Source: Lyngbya sp. HA4199-MV5
Lineage (GTDB): Bacteria; Cyanobacteriota; Cyanobacteriia; Leptolyngbyales; Leptolyngbyaceae
DNA: 64,000 nt
Assembly (NCBI GenBank): GCA_019359375.1
Contig: JAHHHL010000012.1
Span: 1 to 64,000 of the forward strand
Reading direction: 5' to 3'
The stretch's first letter is position 1; each line of letters starts with the position of its first letter. This document shows positions 8,004-17,366 of this stretch, in pieces. The translations under genes were made by a program, and so were the position numbers. A model generated the notes under the pieces. That model saw nothing but the letters and a program-made list of their open reading frames with translations, did no database searches and was not told the DNA's origin.

Positions 8004-9581
8004 CTAGCGGACTGACTGAAGGGTATCCACTTGCTTTGTAAACAACTCGGTCAAGATACTGATGACCGATCGCTGCCGTAGTTTGATATTTGCCTGAATC
8101 GACATCCCCGATTGCAACGCGACCTCTCGCTGCTGTACCGACAAGGATTGACGCTCTAATCGCACTCTGGCTGGAAAGCTGTAGAACGGGCGCGTTTCTG
8201 TGGGCGGCAGCGCATCGGAGCCAATCCACACAAGCTCCCCTTTAAGATCGCCAAATTCACTATAGGGGAAAGAATCGACTCGCACATCAACCTTCATGCC
8301 CTGGTGAACAAACCCAATATCCTGATTGGTGATGAAGACTTCTGCTGTCAGGGCATCGTCTGGAACTACCTTCAGCATGGGTTGGCTGACCTGCGCCACA
8401 AACCCAGGAGTCCGCGCCTGGAGATCAAAAATAATGCCGTCTGTGGGAGCAAGGATTTCTTGATATTTCAGCGACAACTGCGCCTGACTTATTTGACTAT
8501 CAATTTCAGCCCGACGCTTCTCATTCTCCACGATCGCCTTATTCAACTGGTCATCAATTTCATCAATTTGTTGCTCATTCTCTGCCAACCGCATCCGTAA
8601 ATCTCGCTCAGACTGGGCAGAAATCGTTTGCCGCTGTTCTTGTGACTGCGCGATCGCAAACTGTAGCCGTGACGTTTCCTGCGCGAGTCGTGCAATTTCG
8701 GCTTTGCGGGTGCCCACTTCCTGCACTTGCTTGAGGTACTGCACCTGCCCGATCGCCCCTGCTACCGCGAGAGGTTCCATATCATTGAGAATTTTTTGAT
8801 TCACCGCCAGCACCATCCTGGCATCGGTCAGTTGAATTTGTGCCTGCTCACGCTGACGTTCTAGCTGCTGGGTTTCAAATTGAGCGGCTTGCTGACGAGA
8901 GATGAGATCTGCCCATCCCGCCTGCACACGCGCCACCTCATCGGCACTCAACCCCATATTCTGAAGCGAACCGTTGAGTTGCGCCCGGTTGGTTTGGTTG
9001 TCGGCAAGCAGGGCAAGGCGTTTCTTTGTCAGGTCTGCAATGGACGTTGGAACCCGCAGCTTTGCAAAGGATGGATCGGTCGATGCATCGTTTCCAGCCA
9101 TTTGCATCTGGTAAAAGCGATTCTCTTGTATCAGAGCCGCTCGAATTTTGGTCAACGACGCAAGCTGAGCGTTGGCAGCAGTGGCATCCAGGCTCAAAAG
9201 CCGATCGCCCTTCTTCACCCGTTGTCCATCTTTGACAAAAACCGCTTTCACCACCCCTGCGATCGGTGCCTGCACGTCTTTCACCGCGCCCTGGGGTTTG
9301 AGCTGTCCCTGAGTGGGAATTGCCTCTTCAAACCGCGCCAAACACGCCCAGGCAACGATCGCGGCAAGGCTTCCCATCAGCCCCCACAAAATGGCTTTAG
9401 ACCAGAGCGGAGACTGTCGTAAGGTGACGGATTGGGTGTACTTGCCATGCTGCCCTGATGGTGACGGTACTGGAATCTCATCGGGCAGCGAGGCGGGCAG
9501 TGAAGTCGATCGGGCGGTTGCTAAGGCAGTAGACCACTGAATCGGTTCTACCCATTCCATCGTGAGTGTGGCTTGTCTCAT
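8004..9581 (-). CDS. HlyD-family type I secretion periplasmic adaptor
   Basis: This is a 525-residue membrane fusion protein. A cytoplasmic N-terminus (about 1-64) precedes one transmembrane helix (about 65-85, SKAILWGLMGSLAAIVAWAC). The lipoyl half-motif APIAGVVKAVFVKDGQRVKKGD follows, then a long coiled coil (about 145-365, rich in Q, E, R and A). The second lipoyl half is ILAPTDGIIFDLQARTPG, followed by a beta-barrel domain. It links the inner-membrane ABC exporter to an outer-membrane TolC-type channel. It is the third gene of the leftward parvulin-ABC-HlyD operon, 46 nt after the ABC gene. No TolC gene is in the window. Confidence 0.92.
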   Translation of the reverse strand: MRQATLTMEWVEPIQWSTALATARSTSLPASLPDEIPVPSPSGQHGKYTQSVTLRQSPLWSKAILWGLMGSLAAIVAWACLARFEEAIPTQGQLKPQGAVKDVQAPIAGVVKAVFVKDGQRVKKGDRLLSLDATAANAQLASLTKIRAALIQENRFYQMQMAGNDASTDPSFAKLRVPTSIADLTKKRLALLADNQTNRAQLNGSLQNMGLSADEVARVQAGWADLISRQQAAQFETQQLERQREQAQIQLTDARMVLAVNQKILNDMEPLAVAGAIGQVQYLKQVQEVGTRKAEIARLAQETSRLQFAIAQSQEQRQTISAQSERDLRMRLAENEQQIDEIDDQLNKAIVENEKRRAEIDSQISQAQLSLKYQEILAPTDGIIFDLQARTPGFVAQVSQPMLKVVPDDALTAEVFITNQDIGFVHQGMKVDVRVDSFPYSEFGDLKGELVWIGSDALPPTETRPFYSFPARVRLERQSLSVQQREVALQSGMSIQANIKLRQRSVISILTELFTKQVDTLQSVR

Positions 9582-9627
9582 CTTGTTTGTCTTTTCTTAC
9601 TCGTTTTATGTGGCTTGTCTTATCGCG

Positions 9628-12615
9628 TTAAAGCTGGTTTTCTTGCTGTTGATAGAGGCAGAAGTAGCGTCCCCTGGCAGCGATCAACTCTTCATGGGTT
9701 CCCTGCTCGACGATCGCTCCTTGATCCAGCAGCAGAATAACATCGGCATGTTTCACCGTGCTGAGGCGATGGGTAATGAAAAAGACCGTGCGACCACGAA
9801 AAGCATCCGTCAGATTCAAACTCACCTGCCGTTCCGATTGATAATCCAGCGCACTGGTTGCCTCATCAAGAATGAGCAGGCGCGGGTTTTGAAGGACGGT
9901 ACGGGCGATCGCAATTCGTTGTCGCTGTCCTCCTGATAAGCCCGCTCCACGCTCTCCTACACGCGTGCTGTAGCCATTGGGCAGCGTCATGATGAAGTCG
10001 TGAGCCGCCGCCACTCTCGCTGCATTAATAATGTCTTTTGTGGTGGCTTCAGGATTGGTCAGGGCGATGTTGTCTTGCACGGTGCCATCAAAGAGCAGCG
10101 TATCTTGCAAAACCATGCCAATTTGCTGTCGCAGCGAGTAGAGTTCAACCTTAGAAATATCGTAGCCATCAATTAAAATGCGTCCCGAATCCACATCATA
10201 CAAACGCGGTAAGAGTTTGGTCATCGTGCTTTTGCCAGAACCACTTTGTCCCACAATGCCAACAAATTGCCCTGCCTGAAACCGTTGACTGATGTTGCTG
10301 AGTTGAGGCGGACTGTGGCGATGAAAAGAGAACGTCACATTCTCATACGCCACATGCCCTCGAATGTCTGGCATGGGGATGTTATGGCGATTGAGCGCAT
10401 CGGCTTCTAGCGTGGCATTGAGAATATCGCCGAGCCGCTCCAATGACAGCGCCGTTTCCTGAAAGTTTTGCCAAAGTTGCGTTAGACGCAAAAGCGGACT
10501 GGTGACATACCCGGCAATAATGCGAAAGGCAATGAGTTGTCCCAGGGTCAGGTTTCCTTGCAGCACGAGATAGGCACCTGCCCACAGCACCAACAAGCCA
10601 GATACCTGATTGAGAAAATTGCTCGTTGCGCCTGCCGCTGTGGAGGTGATAACCGTTTTAAAGCCAGCGTCTACATAGCGGGCATATTGCTGCTGCCACT
10701 GCCAGCGCGATCGTAGTTCAATATTTTGCGCCTTTACCGTTTGCATACCAGATAAGATCTCAACCAAAAAAGATTGAGTTTCAGCGTTTCGTTCTGCCTT
10801 TTCGCGCAATTGACGACGAATGGTGGGTGAAATCACTAGGGTTAGCACCGTAAACAGAGGCACGGTGGCTAAAGCAACCAACGTTAAAACCCAACTGTAG
10901 ACCGCCATAATACCGATGTAGACGACGGAAAAGATGGCATCCAGTACAACCGTCAGAGCGGTGCCCGTGAGAAATTGACGAATATTTTCCAGTTCATTGG
11001 CACGGGTGGAGAGTTCCCCCACAGGACGACGCTCGAAATATCGCAGGGGCAAACGCAGCAGGTGGTCAATCATGACACTCCCCAGCGTGAGATCAATACG
11101 ATTGGTGGTATCCACAAACAGATACGTTCTCAGGCTAGAAATGAGTCCTTCAAATGCGGACAGAATGATCACCAGAATGCCCAGCACATGCAGGGTGCTG
11201 ACGCTGTTTTGAACGATGACTTTATCAATAATGAGTTGAGTGACGAGAGGATTTGCCAATCCCAGAATTTGCACAAAGAAGGACGCAGCCAATACTTGTA
11301 GCAAAACGCGACGATACTGCACCAAAGATGGAAGAAACCAGCGCAGATTGAACGGTTGTTGGGCTGATTGCTTCGCAGGTTTGAGCAATAGCGCCTGCCC
11401 TTCGTTGCCCCAATTTTCAGCAAATTGAGCGGGAGTTTGACGATAGAGACCCGATTCTGGCACTGCCAGGACAAGCTCTTTGTCATTGACTTCATACAAA
11501 ACGGCGAAACTCTCCTGCCAGCGAATGAGTGCTGGCACTGCTAACTGACCGATGGATTCTACGGGCACAGCAACGAGCTGAGCATTTAACCCGCACAATT
11601 CGGCGATCGCACCACACAGTTGAAGCGAGAGCGATTGAGTTCGGTCAAGCTGATTAGTAAGCACCCGTTCCACGACTTCTCGTTTGAAGGGAAGATCCCA
11701 ATAGCGGGCGAGCATTTGAAAACAGGCGATCGTCGCATTGATGGAATCCTGCCCTCGTACAAACGGATAGGTGTTCGATCGCTGCCGCTGAGACTCCTGG
11801 GTTGTTGCCTGCTTAAACGCACGATCGGGCGCATAGGGAAGCGTGTCCTCAATCAGGGCTGCATGGGCTGGTTGAGCTTGGGGAAACAGATCGTCCAAGG
11901 CAGCTTTCTGAATGCCCACAAGCCGAGCGGGTATAGACCCTTCCACCTTTAAATGAGTGCTTTGTCCCTCTGGTTGGACGCGATCGCCCACGGCAAAATT
12001 TGTCACCATCCCGCTGCTGACAAACCATGCGTGATCAGCGTCCAGTTGCGCCAGTGATGGTTTACCAGGAGGCAATGCCCGCAGCACCGCACGGGTCTGT
12101 AGCCTGCTGGCGATCGTCAATACATTGTCGGCACCCACCGATTGTAATAATGCTTCGCTATCGGCGCGTTGACTCAACACCGTACCCAATAGCTCAAACA
12201 CTTCCACCAGGGTACATTGATGGTTGAATGCATTTTCAACAGCAGATTCTCTCTGCAAAAGCGCTAAAAACGGTTCAGCCCCTATGGCAATGCAGGTGGC
12301 TTCGGTAGATGCGATCGCGGTTTCGCACGGAATGCGCCGCAATAAACCAACCCAACCGAGCATATCGCCAGCCTGTAACCGTCGGAGGGTTATAGCTTGT
12401 TGGGTGTGAGGCTCATTGCCAATCAAGCGCACCGTTCCATCGTAAAGAATCAAGACCTGATCGGGTAGTGCCCCGCTGCTTAGGATGACCTGCCCTAACC
12501 GATAGCGGAGAAGCTGGCAATGGCGCACCATTTCTGTGAGCGCTTGACTTGTGAGCAGGCTGAAGGGAAACGTCTCCGCCAAAAAGGCTTGAATGCTGGG
12601 TTTGGTATAAGTCAT
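9628..12615 (-). CDS. type I secretion ABC exporter with CNB and degenerate C39 domains
   Basis: This is a 995-residue HlyB-class exporter. A cyclic-nucleotide-binding-like domain spans about residues 15-140. A C39 peptidase-like domain follows (about 283-410), then a six-helix ABC transmembrane region (about 430-720) and the ATPase. The ATPase has Walker A GQSGSGKS, signature LSGGQRQRIAIAR, Walker B LLILDEATSALD and the H-loop THRLS. In the C39-like part the catalytic cysteine position reads alanine (GQDSINATIAC) and the catalytic histidine position reads serine (ESFAVLYE). It therefore cannot cleave leader peptides and should act as a docking domain, as in HlyB. A likely substrate is the RTX protein at 42.5-48.7 kb. 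Confidence 0.92.
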   Translation of the reverse strand: MTYTKPSIQAFLAETFPFSLLTSQALTEMVRHCQLLRYRLGQVILSSGALPDQVLILYDGTVRLIGNEPHTQQAITLRRLQAGDMLGWVGLLRRIPCETAIASTEATCIAIGAEPFLALLQRESAVENAFNHQCTLVEVFELLGTVLSQRADSEALLQSVGADNVLTIASRLQTRAVLRALPPGKPSLAQLDADHAWFVSSGMVTNFAVGDRVQPEGQSTHLKVEGSIPARLVGIQKAALDDLFPQAQPAHAALIEDTLPYAPDRAFKQATTQESQRQRSNTYPFVRGQDSINATIACFQMLARYWDLPFKREVVERVLTNQLDRTQSLSLQLCGAIAELCGLNAQLVAVPVESIGQLAVPALIRWQESFAVLYEVNDKELVLAVPESGLYRQTPAQFAENWGNEGQALLLKPAKQSAQQPFNLRWFLPSLVQYRRVLLQVLAASFFVQILGLANPLVTQLIIDKVIVQNSVSTLHVLGILVIILSAFEGLISSLRTYLFVDTTNRIDLTLGSVMIDHLLRLPLRYFERRPVGELSTRANELENIRQFLTGTALTVVLDAIFSVVYIGIMAVYSWVLTLVALATVPLFTVLTLVISPTIRRQLREKAERNAETQSFLVEILSGMQTVKAQNIELRSRWQWQQQYARYVDAGFKTVITSTAAGATSNFLNQVSGLLVLWAGAYLVLQGNLTLGQLIAFRIIAGYVTSPLLRLTQLWQNFQETALSLERLGDILNATLEADALNRHNIPMPDIRGHVAYENVTFSFHRHSPPQLSNISQRFQAGQFVGIVGQSGSGKSTMTKLLPRLYDVDSGRILIDGYDISKVELYSLRQQIGMVLQDTLLFDGTVQDNIALTNPEATTKDIINAARVAAAHDFIMTLPNGYSTRVGERGAGLSGGQRQRIAIARTVLQNPRLLILDEATSALDYQSERQVSLNLTDAFRGRTVFFITHRLSTVKHADVILLLDQGAIVEQGTHEELIAARGRYFCLYQQQENQL

Positions 12616-12627
12616 TGGATGGAATGC

Positions 12628-13380
12628 TCAGGAGGCAGTCGTAGAAACGATCGGAGAAGCACTCGAAGCGTGAAGCCTTTGAAACTGCGCGTCAAGCCAT
12701 TGCTTAAATTGCTCGTTCAACAAACGCTGGCGCATTGGTTCATCTAGCTCTGCGGGCATGAATTTCTCTAAACGCACAATGACAACCCATTTATCTACTT
12801 GGATTGGGGCACAAAGCTGACCGGGTTGGCTTCGTGACAGTAGTTTCGCCATCGTCGGATGCAGCGTGCTTAAGGCTATAGGACCCACAATCCCGCCTGT
12901 TTGCGCTTCTGGTCCTTGAGAATACTCTTGAGCCAGCGCCGCAAACGATTGTTCACCTGCTTGAAGGCGAAAGTAAAACTCCTGCGCCGCACCCGCATCT
13001 TGCACACGCAGGAGTGAGTAGATGACCTTATCAAATTGCCCCTTGCGATCGAAAAAATAAGCTTCGAGCGTAGACCCCCATGTCACTTGCTTAAATTTTT
13101 CAATCCTCGCGTAGCGCATGATGACAGTCTCTAGTTGTTGTGATGTGAGACTGTAGTGCGCCATCCATGTCCGCAAATCGGTTTCTGAGGCAATCTGATA
13201 GCGTTGGCAGAACTGCTGGTAAGCGCTGCTAGCCTCCTCTGATGTACATTGAATGTCTGCGATCGCCTGATCAATGAGGATTTCTCGTTTTAATGACGGC
13301 AGCAAGAGATAACCGGACAGCAGCGGCATGATGTCTTCTGCCGCAACCGCCTGGTTTCCAACTTGAAGCACATTAGTCAT
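12628..13380 (-). CDS. parvulin-type peptidyl-prolyl isomerase of the secretion operon
   Basis: This 250-residue protein has an N-terminal helical SurA/PrsA-like region and a PpiC-type rotamase domain at about 115-210. The latter shows the spaced ALAQEYSQGPEAQTGGIVG block and the later QLCAPIQVDKWVVIVRLE strand. No signal peptide is visible, so it probably works in the cytoplasm on export substrates. It is the first gene of the leftward operon, 12 nt before the ABC exporter. Parvulins are recurrent partners of cyanobacterial HlyB/HlyD pairs. Its leader contains a MITE and, upstream of that, a TTCACA direct-repeat promoter. Confidence 0.85.
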   Translation of the reverse strand: MTNVLQVGNQAVAAEDIMPLLSGYLLLPSLKREILIDQAIADIQCTSEEASSAYQQFCQRYQIASETDLRTWMAHYSLTSQQLETVIMRYARIEKFKQVTWGSTLEAYFFDRKGQFDKVIYSLLRVQDAGAAQEFYFRLQAGEQSFAALAQEYSQGPEAQTGGIVGPIALSTLHPTMAKLLSRSQPGQLCAPIQVDKWVVIVRLEKFMPAELDEPMRQRLLNEQFKQWLDAQFQRLHASSASPIVSTTAS

Positions 13381-13507
13381 GGTGGAGCGATCCAGCGCTT
13401 TTGGGGTGTCAACGATCGCGCTTCGTTCTCACCATCAAACGGCAATGATTGAAAGGGTAGATGGCTTGCTCAGCCTGTGACATATCACCTTAAACATCAC
13501 AGACTGC

Positions 13508-13636
13508 TAGGGCGCGTCATCAATTAGCTCCGAAACCTTGCGGTGCCAGCATCATCGCGCCCGCCCCAACACACCAGGCTAGGGGCTGGAACCCTTGCTG
13601 CAACTGATGTGTAATCGTAATTGATGACAGCCCCTA
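13508..13636. mobile_element. MITE type A, copy 1 (129 bp)
   Basis: Imperfect terminal inverted repeats (TAGGGCGCGTCATCAATTA at the left, complement of TAATTGATGACAGCCCCTA at the right) flank a conserved core that contains GGCTAGGGGCTGGAACCC. The flanks fit TA duplication. Copies 2 and 3 are at 16101-16230 and 25300-25636. There is no transposase, so it is a non-autonomous element. It sits in the predicted leader of the secretion operon. Confidence 0.8.
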
Positions 13637-13767
13637 GCAGACAGGCAAGCATTGATAGTCGGTAGAATGCAGCGTTGCACGCATACTCAAGGTTGCTGCA
13701 AAGAGTATGCACAAGCAAAAAAGAGTATGGCAAGAAGGGATGACAGACCTGATCAAAAGCACCCGTT

Positions 13768-13802
13768 GCTATGACAACTGATCACTGTGAATATTTTGTG
13801 AA
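13768..13802 (-). promoter_or_regulatory. TTCACA direct-repeat promoter, site 1 (secretion operon)
   Basis: On the minus strand TTCACAAAATATTCACA (13802-13786) is followed after 12 nt by a -10-like CATAGC (13773-13768). Identical or near-identical sites are at 34385, 36014, 42063 and 48785. It points at the parvulin gene 390 nt away, with a MITE in between. Confidence 0.6.
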
Positions 13803-13841
13803 TGTAAGCCGATTGCCGCAGATCTTATGGGTTCTTTACTT

Positions 13842-15857
13842 TTAGGCTTTCGTATGATGAGATCTGCTGACTTCACAGCTCTGTAAATGGTTGACTGGTA
13901 CAGGTTGTTGAATCGGCAATTGAATGATAAACGTCGTGCCAACCCCATCTGTGGAAACACATTTCAATTGCCCACCGTGTTTTTCTACCACAATTTGATA
14001 GCTAATCGACATGCCCATACCAGTACCGACCCCCACTGGTTTGGTGGTGAAGAACGGCTCGAAAATCTGCGCTTGAATCGGCTCAGGAATCCCAGGTCCG
14101 TCATCAGCGATCGCAATCTGCACCCACTGGTCATCCATAACGGACGTTGTAATCGTGATGCAGCCAGGGTTTTCTGTGAGTCCTGCCTGCGTTTGAGTGG
14201 CAACCTCGTCCAGGGCATCAATAGCGTTCGATAAAATGTTGGTCAACACCTGATTGATTTGCCCTGCATAGCAATCTACCAGTGGCAGTGCGCGATACTG
14301 CTTGATGACCGCAATCTCAAGACGAGTTTCATTGGCTTTCAAACGATGCTTCAAAATTAAGAGCGTGCTATCAATACCATCATGTAGATTGTACAAAGTG
14401 GAATGATCCGTATCAGCGCGAGAGAACGTGCGAAGGCTAGTGCTGATGTCTTTAATCCGCTCTACCCCTTCGCTCATCGAACCCATCAGTTTGGGTAAGT
14501 CTTCTCGCAGAAAGGCTAAATCAATGTCTTCCACTTCCGCTTCGATCACAGGAGTGGGATGGGGGTATTCCTGCTGGTAACGATCGATCAAACCAAACAG
14601 ATCGTTGATATAAGTGAGCGCGGGTTGAATATTTCCCTTCAAAAAAGCAACTGGGTTATTGATTTCGTGAGCAACTCCTGCCACCAAGTTTCCTAGCGCC
14701 GACATTTTTTCGCTTTGAATCATCTGCGCTTGAGTGTGTCCAAGTTCTTGCAGCGTTTGCTCAAGCTGCTGATTTTTTCCCGCTAATTCTTCTGTACGAT
14801 GCTCCAGCGCGTCATTGGAACGTTGCAATTCCGAAAATGCCAGTCTTAACTTTGCTTCTGCCTGGACACGCTCCGATAAAACTGCCACCAGAGTCAGGGT
14901 TGTAAAGACCACAACCACAATAAACGATTGCAGCCCCATTAAAGAATAATTGAGGTCAGCACCTGCAAACGTGCCCAACCCGCGAACCGTACCTAAAATG
15001 GCGATCGCTGCAATCAAAAACATAGCGAGGGTCGCGCCTGGTTGCCCAAAGCGGAACGCAGCCCAGGTTAACAAAGGCACCAGCATGTAAGCAAAGGGCT
15101 GGTTTCCCCAGAAGGCAGCTTTGCCAATGGCAAAAATGAACCCGCCTAGAACGATCGCTTCTACCGCTTTTTCCCGTGATAACACCAGCCAATTGCCAAC
15201 TTGAGAGGGCAGGTTTTTTCCCACTATCGCAAGTTGACTAGACTGCAACCAATGATGCCAGCTCAACAAGACAGGGGTGAGAATAAAAATCCCAGCAACA
15301 TTGGATATCCACCAGGTAAGCCAAACACTTTGATAAGCAGACCAGGGAACTTTTTGGGTAAAACCCAACATGGCGACACCGATCGTGGCGTTAACAATGG
15401 GACCAACTAAACCTGCGTAGGTGAGAAATTTAATACTATCGCCGACACGGTTGAGCGGGTAGCGCTGCCGCACGGCTCGACGCAACAGCCACACGCCAAG
15501 CCAGGTTCCTAGCGTCGTACCAACGGCAATCCCACACACCCCAAGCAACGAAGTCAGAAATAGCACCCAGCCTTGGGGGTTCCAAAAAGCGCCAACATTT
15601 GCTAGAAAAGAACCCAGGCAGACACCGGGTAATAACCAGTTGCCATAGATTAACGTCGCTGCAACCGCAAGACCATCGGGAGGCCAAACGGGGGTTACAG
15701 ATTTGGGTGTTGAAGCAAGTGTCCGGGAAAGATCAGCCAGGACATAGTACATCAAGGCAAGGGCAAGATTGCTGCCTAAACGCACACACAAAGAACGCCA
15801 GGTAAACTTTGGCTGAGGCATAGGGCTATTTAATTGCAGTGAAGTGTTTAGCTTCAA
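13842..15857 (-). CDS. MASE1-type membrane sensor histidine kinase
   Basis: This is a 671-residue kinase. Residues 25-330 form a MASE1-like sensor of about eight to nine membrane helices with the characteristic SVTPVWPPDGLAVAA and WWISNVAGIFILTPVLL blocks. A coiled coil follows (about 335-385), then a phosphoacceptor segment NLVAGVAHEINNPVAF with His397. The ATPase has N box NILSNAIDALD, G1 DDGPGIP, F box EPFFTTKP and G2 GTGMGMS. The HEINNP phosphoacceptor type is shared with NtrB-like kinases. No receiver domain is fused and no regulator gene is adjacent. The signal is unknown. Confidence 0.92.
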   Translation of the reverse strand: MKLNTSLQLNSPMPQPKFTWRSLCVRLGSNLALALMYYVLADLSRTLASTPKSVTPVWPPDGLAVAATLIYGNWLLPGVCLGSFLANVGAFWNPQGWVLFLTSLLGVCGIAVGTTLGTWLGVWLLRRAVRQRYPLNRVGDSIKFLTYAGLVGPIVNATIGVAMLGFTQKVPWSAYQSVWLTWWISNVAGIFILTPVLLSWHHWLQSSQLAIVGKNLPSQVGNWLVLSREKAVEAIVLGGFIFAIGKAAFWGNQPFAYMLVPLLTWAAFRFGQPGATLAMFLIAAIAILGTVRGLGTFAGADLNYSLMGLQSFIVVVVFTTLTLVAVLSERVQAEAKLRLAFSELQRSNDALEHRTEELAGKNQQLEQTLQELGHTQAQMIQSEKMSALGNLVAGVAHEINNPVAFLKGNIQPALTYINDLFGLIDRYQQEYPHPTPVIEAEVEDIDLAFLREDLPKLMGSMSEGVERIKDISTSLRTFSRADTDHSTLYNLHDGIDSTLLILKHRLKANETRLEIAVIKQYRALPLVDCYAGQINQVLTNILSNAIDALDEVATQTQAGLTENPGCITITTSVMDDQWVQIAIADDGPGIPEPIQAQIFEPFFTTKPVGVGTGMGMSISYQIVVEKHGGQLKCVSTDGVGTTFIIQLPIQQPVPVNHLQSCEVSRSHHTKA

Positions 15858-16100
15858 TGTGCCCTTTTTGCCTCTTTTTATAACTCCAGCAAGAAATTAT
15901 ACCCATCTAAAGAATGTAGGACTGACGCGAAAGCCATTTTGAGGGCAGGGCGTTTGAGTTGCTGACACAAGTAAGCATCGAGCAAACCGTGCTTGAGTTA
16001 GTAGATGGTTTGCCTTGCTTGCTTTGCCAAGGCATTGAGTCAAACCCAGGTCAGAAACGCGCAGCCGATGTGGTTACGCTGAATTCGCGCTTTGCGACAC

Positions 16101-16230
16101 TAGGGGCTGTCATCAATTACTACTACACATTGCTTGCAGTAAGGGTTCCAGCCCCTAGCCTGGTGTGTTGGGGCGGGCGTGACACTGCTGATATTGCAAG
16201 GTTTCGGAGCTAATTGATGACACGCCCTTG
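16101..16230. mobile_element. MITE type A, copy 2 (inverted)
   Basis: This is the reverse orientation of copy 1: it starts TAGGGGCTGTCATCAATTA and ends with the complement of the other terminus (TAATTGATGACACGCCCT). The core matches copy 1 with scattered changes. The right flank lacks the TA seen in copies 1 and 3, so that end may be eroded. Confidence 0.8.
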
Positions 16231-16244
16231 CAAGCCTCTAGTCC

Positions 16245-16303
16245 TTTGCTTCATCAACGTTGACGACATGAATCGGCTCTTTTTTATGGACAAACATGGA
16301 AAG
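16245..16303 (-). pseudogene. duplicated 5' fragment of the manganese catalase gene
   Basis: The minus strand reads MFVHKKEPIHVVNVDEA. This is nearly identical to the first 17 codons of the intact catalase (MFFHKKEPIHVVNVDEA) about 830 bp away, and the DNA matches with only a few changes. It ends abruptly on the side next to MITE copy 2. It is a remnant of a duplication, not a gene. Confidence 0.75.
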
Positions 16304-16429
16304 ACTGCTATACAGTGAACATTTAGTTCTAACTACATCATCAACTCAATTGCCAAGCACCTCTCCACGGCGTATCTAGATCGACGCAATGGAAAGATGC
16401 ACTTTAAATGGAAATTACACGATTGGAAG

Positions 16430-17131
16430 CTACTTCGACGACTGATGCTGGCTTACAGGATCAGCAATGTAGCGGAAGTTGGGTTCAGAATTCCAGGGTC
16501 CGCGATCGTCACCTGATTTGCCATTGGATGACAGGTTGTAGTAGAGATCAACGGTTTCATCGGGTTGAACATTACCAAAGAATGGCTCATCCAACTTCCC
16601 TAATGAGTTCAGCGCTTCCATAAACATCTTGGTGTGAGAAATTTCACGGGTCAGGAGATGCACTAGGGTTTCTTTGGTGCCGCCATCGGGACACAACTTG
16701 ATCAGTGCTTCGTAAGTTTGACGTGCGCCCGCTTCAGCGGCAACGTTGGCTCTCAGGTCACGAACAACATCACCGCCCTCATTCAAATACGTTGCTGTCC
16801 AGGCGCTTCCCTGACTGTCTAAGAAGTGAGGACCCATACCGCGCACGGCAAACAAAGAGCTTTTGAACGCATCTGTCTGATCCACATTCTTGGTGTGGGC
16901 TTCAATCATCTTGCCCACCATTTCCAGATGACCAAATTCTTCAATGGCGATGTCTTGCAGCATGTCTTTAATGCCGGGATTTTCTACATGGAACGATTGC
17001 ACCCAGTACTGTAAAGCGGCGGACAGTTCTCCAGTTGCACCGCCAAATTGTTCTAACAACAGTTGAGCAAACTTAGGATTTGCTTCATCAACGTTAACGA
17101 CATGAATCGGCTCTTTTTTATGGAAAAACAT
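16430..17131 (-). CDS. manganese (non-haem) catalase
   Basis: This 233-residue ferritin-like four-helix protein converts hydrogen peroxide to water and oxygen at a di-manganese site. Metal-ligand motifs are visible: GATGELSAALQYW with the first glutamate, IAIEEFGHLEM with Glu and His, NVAAEAGARQTYE, and REISHTKMF. The start at 17131 is fixed by AAAGGAG 4-8 nt upstream. An in-frame upstream ATG at 17161 lacks homology. It is the single gene of a short transcription unit in an oxidative-stress setting. A fragment of its 5' end is repeated about 830 bp away. Confidence 0.93.
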   Translation of the reverse strand: MFFHKKEPIHVVNVDEANPKFAQLLLEQFGGATGELSAALQYWVQSFHVENPGIKDMLQDIAIEEFGHLEMVGKMIEAHTKNVDQTDAFKSSLFAVRGMGPHFLDSQGSAWTATYLNEGGDVVRDLRANVAAEAGARQTYEALIKLCPDGGTKETLVHLLTREISHTKMFMEALNSLGKLDEPFFGNVQPDETVDLYYNLSSNGKSGDDRGPWNSEPNFRYIADPVSQHQSSK

Positions 17132-17366
17132 GAAAGGCTCCTTTGTTATTGGTGGTTTCATCGTAGAACTGTCTAGATAGCTCTACCTGCCTCAAAGGAG
17201 AGAGTTACAGAAAGAGGTTTTGGTGGCTGAGAATACTACAAGAAACTACTCAGAATCGCGGGTTTATGAAGGTACAATGCTCTGCGTAAGGACATAGCAA
17301 TGCTATACCTCTATAAAACCTTATATTTACAGGTGATTTAATGTGCGATCGTTAGCTCAAAGAGTT

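Larger units (their letters stand above)
15858..16429. other. intergenic region with MITE and catalase gene fragment
   Basis: This region of about 570 bp holds MITE copy 2 and a short duplicate of the catalase 5' end, both listed separately. No other gene is supported. Open frames here are translations of the MITE. Confidence 0.6.

Noticed and set aside
8880-9422. 180-codon open frame on the plus strand
   Set aside because: It is antisense to the HlyD adaptor, whose coiled coil and lipoyl motifs are clear. The plus-strand product has no family pattern.
13524-13733. Open frame whose product resembles one at 15959-16213 (shared VPAPSLVCWGGRD)
   Set aside because: Both frames are translations of MITE type A copies, so the similarity comes from the element, not from a gene family.
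13786-13802. TTCACA repeats as NtcA or CRP sites
   Set aside because: Those sites are palindromes (GTA-N8-TAC, TGTGA-N6-TCACA). These are direct repeats with an 11-bp period.
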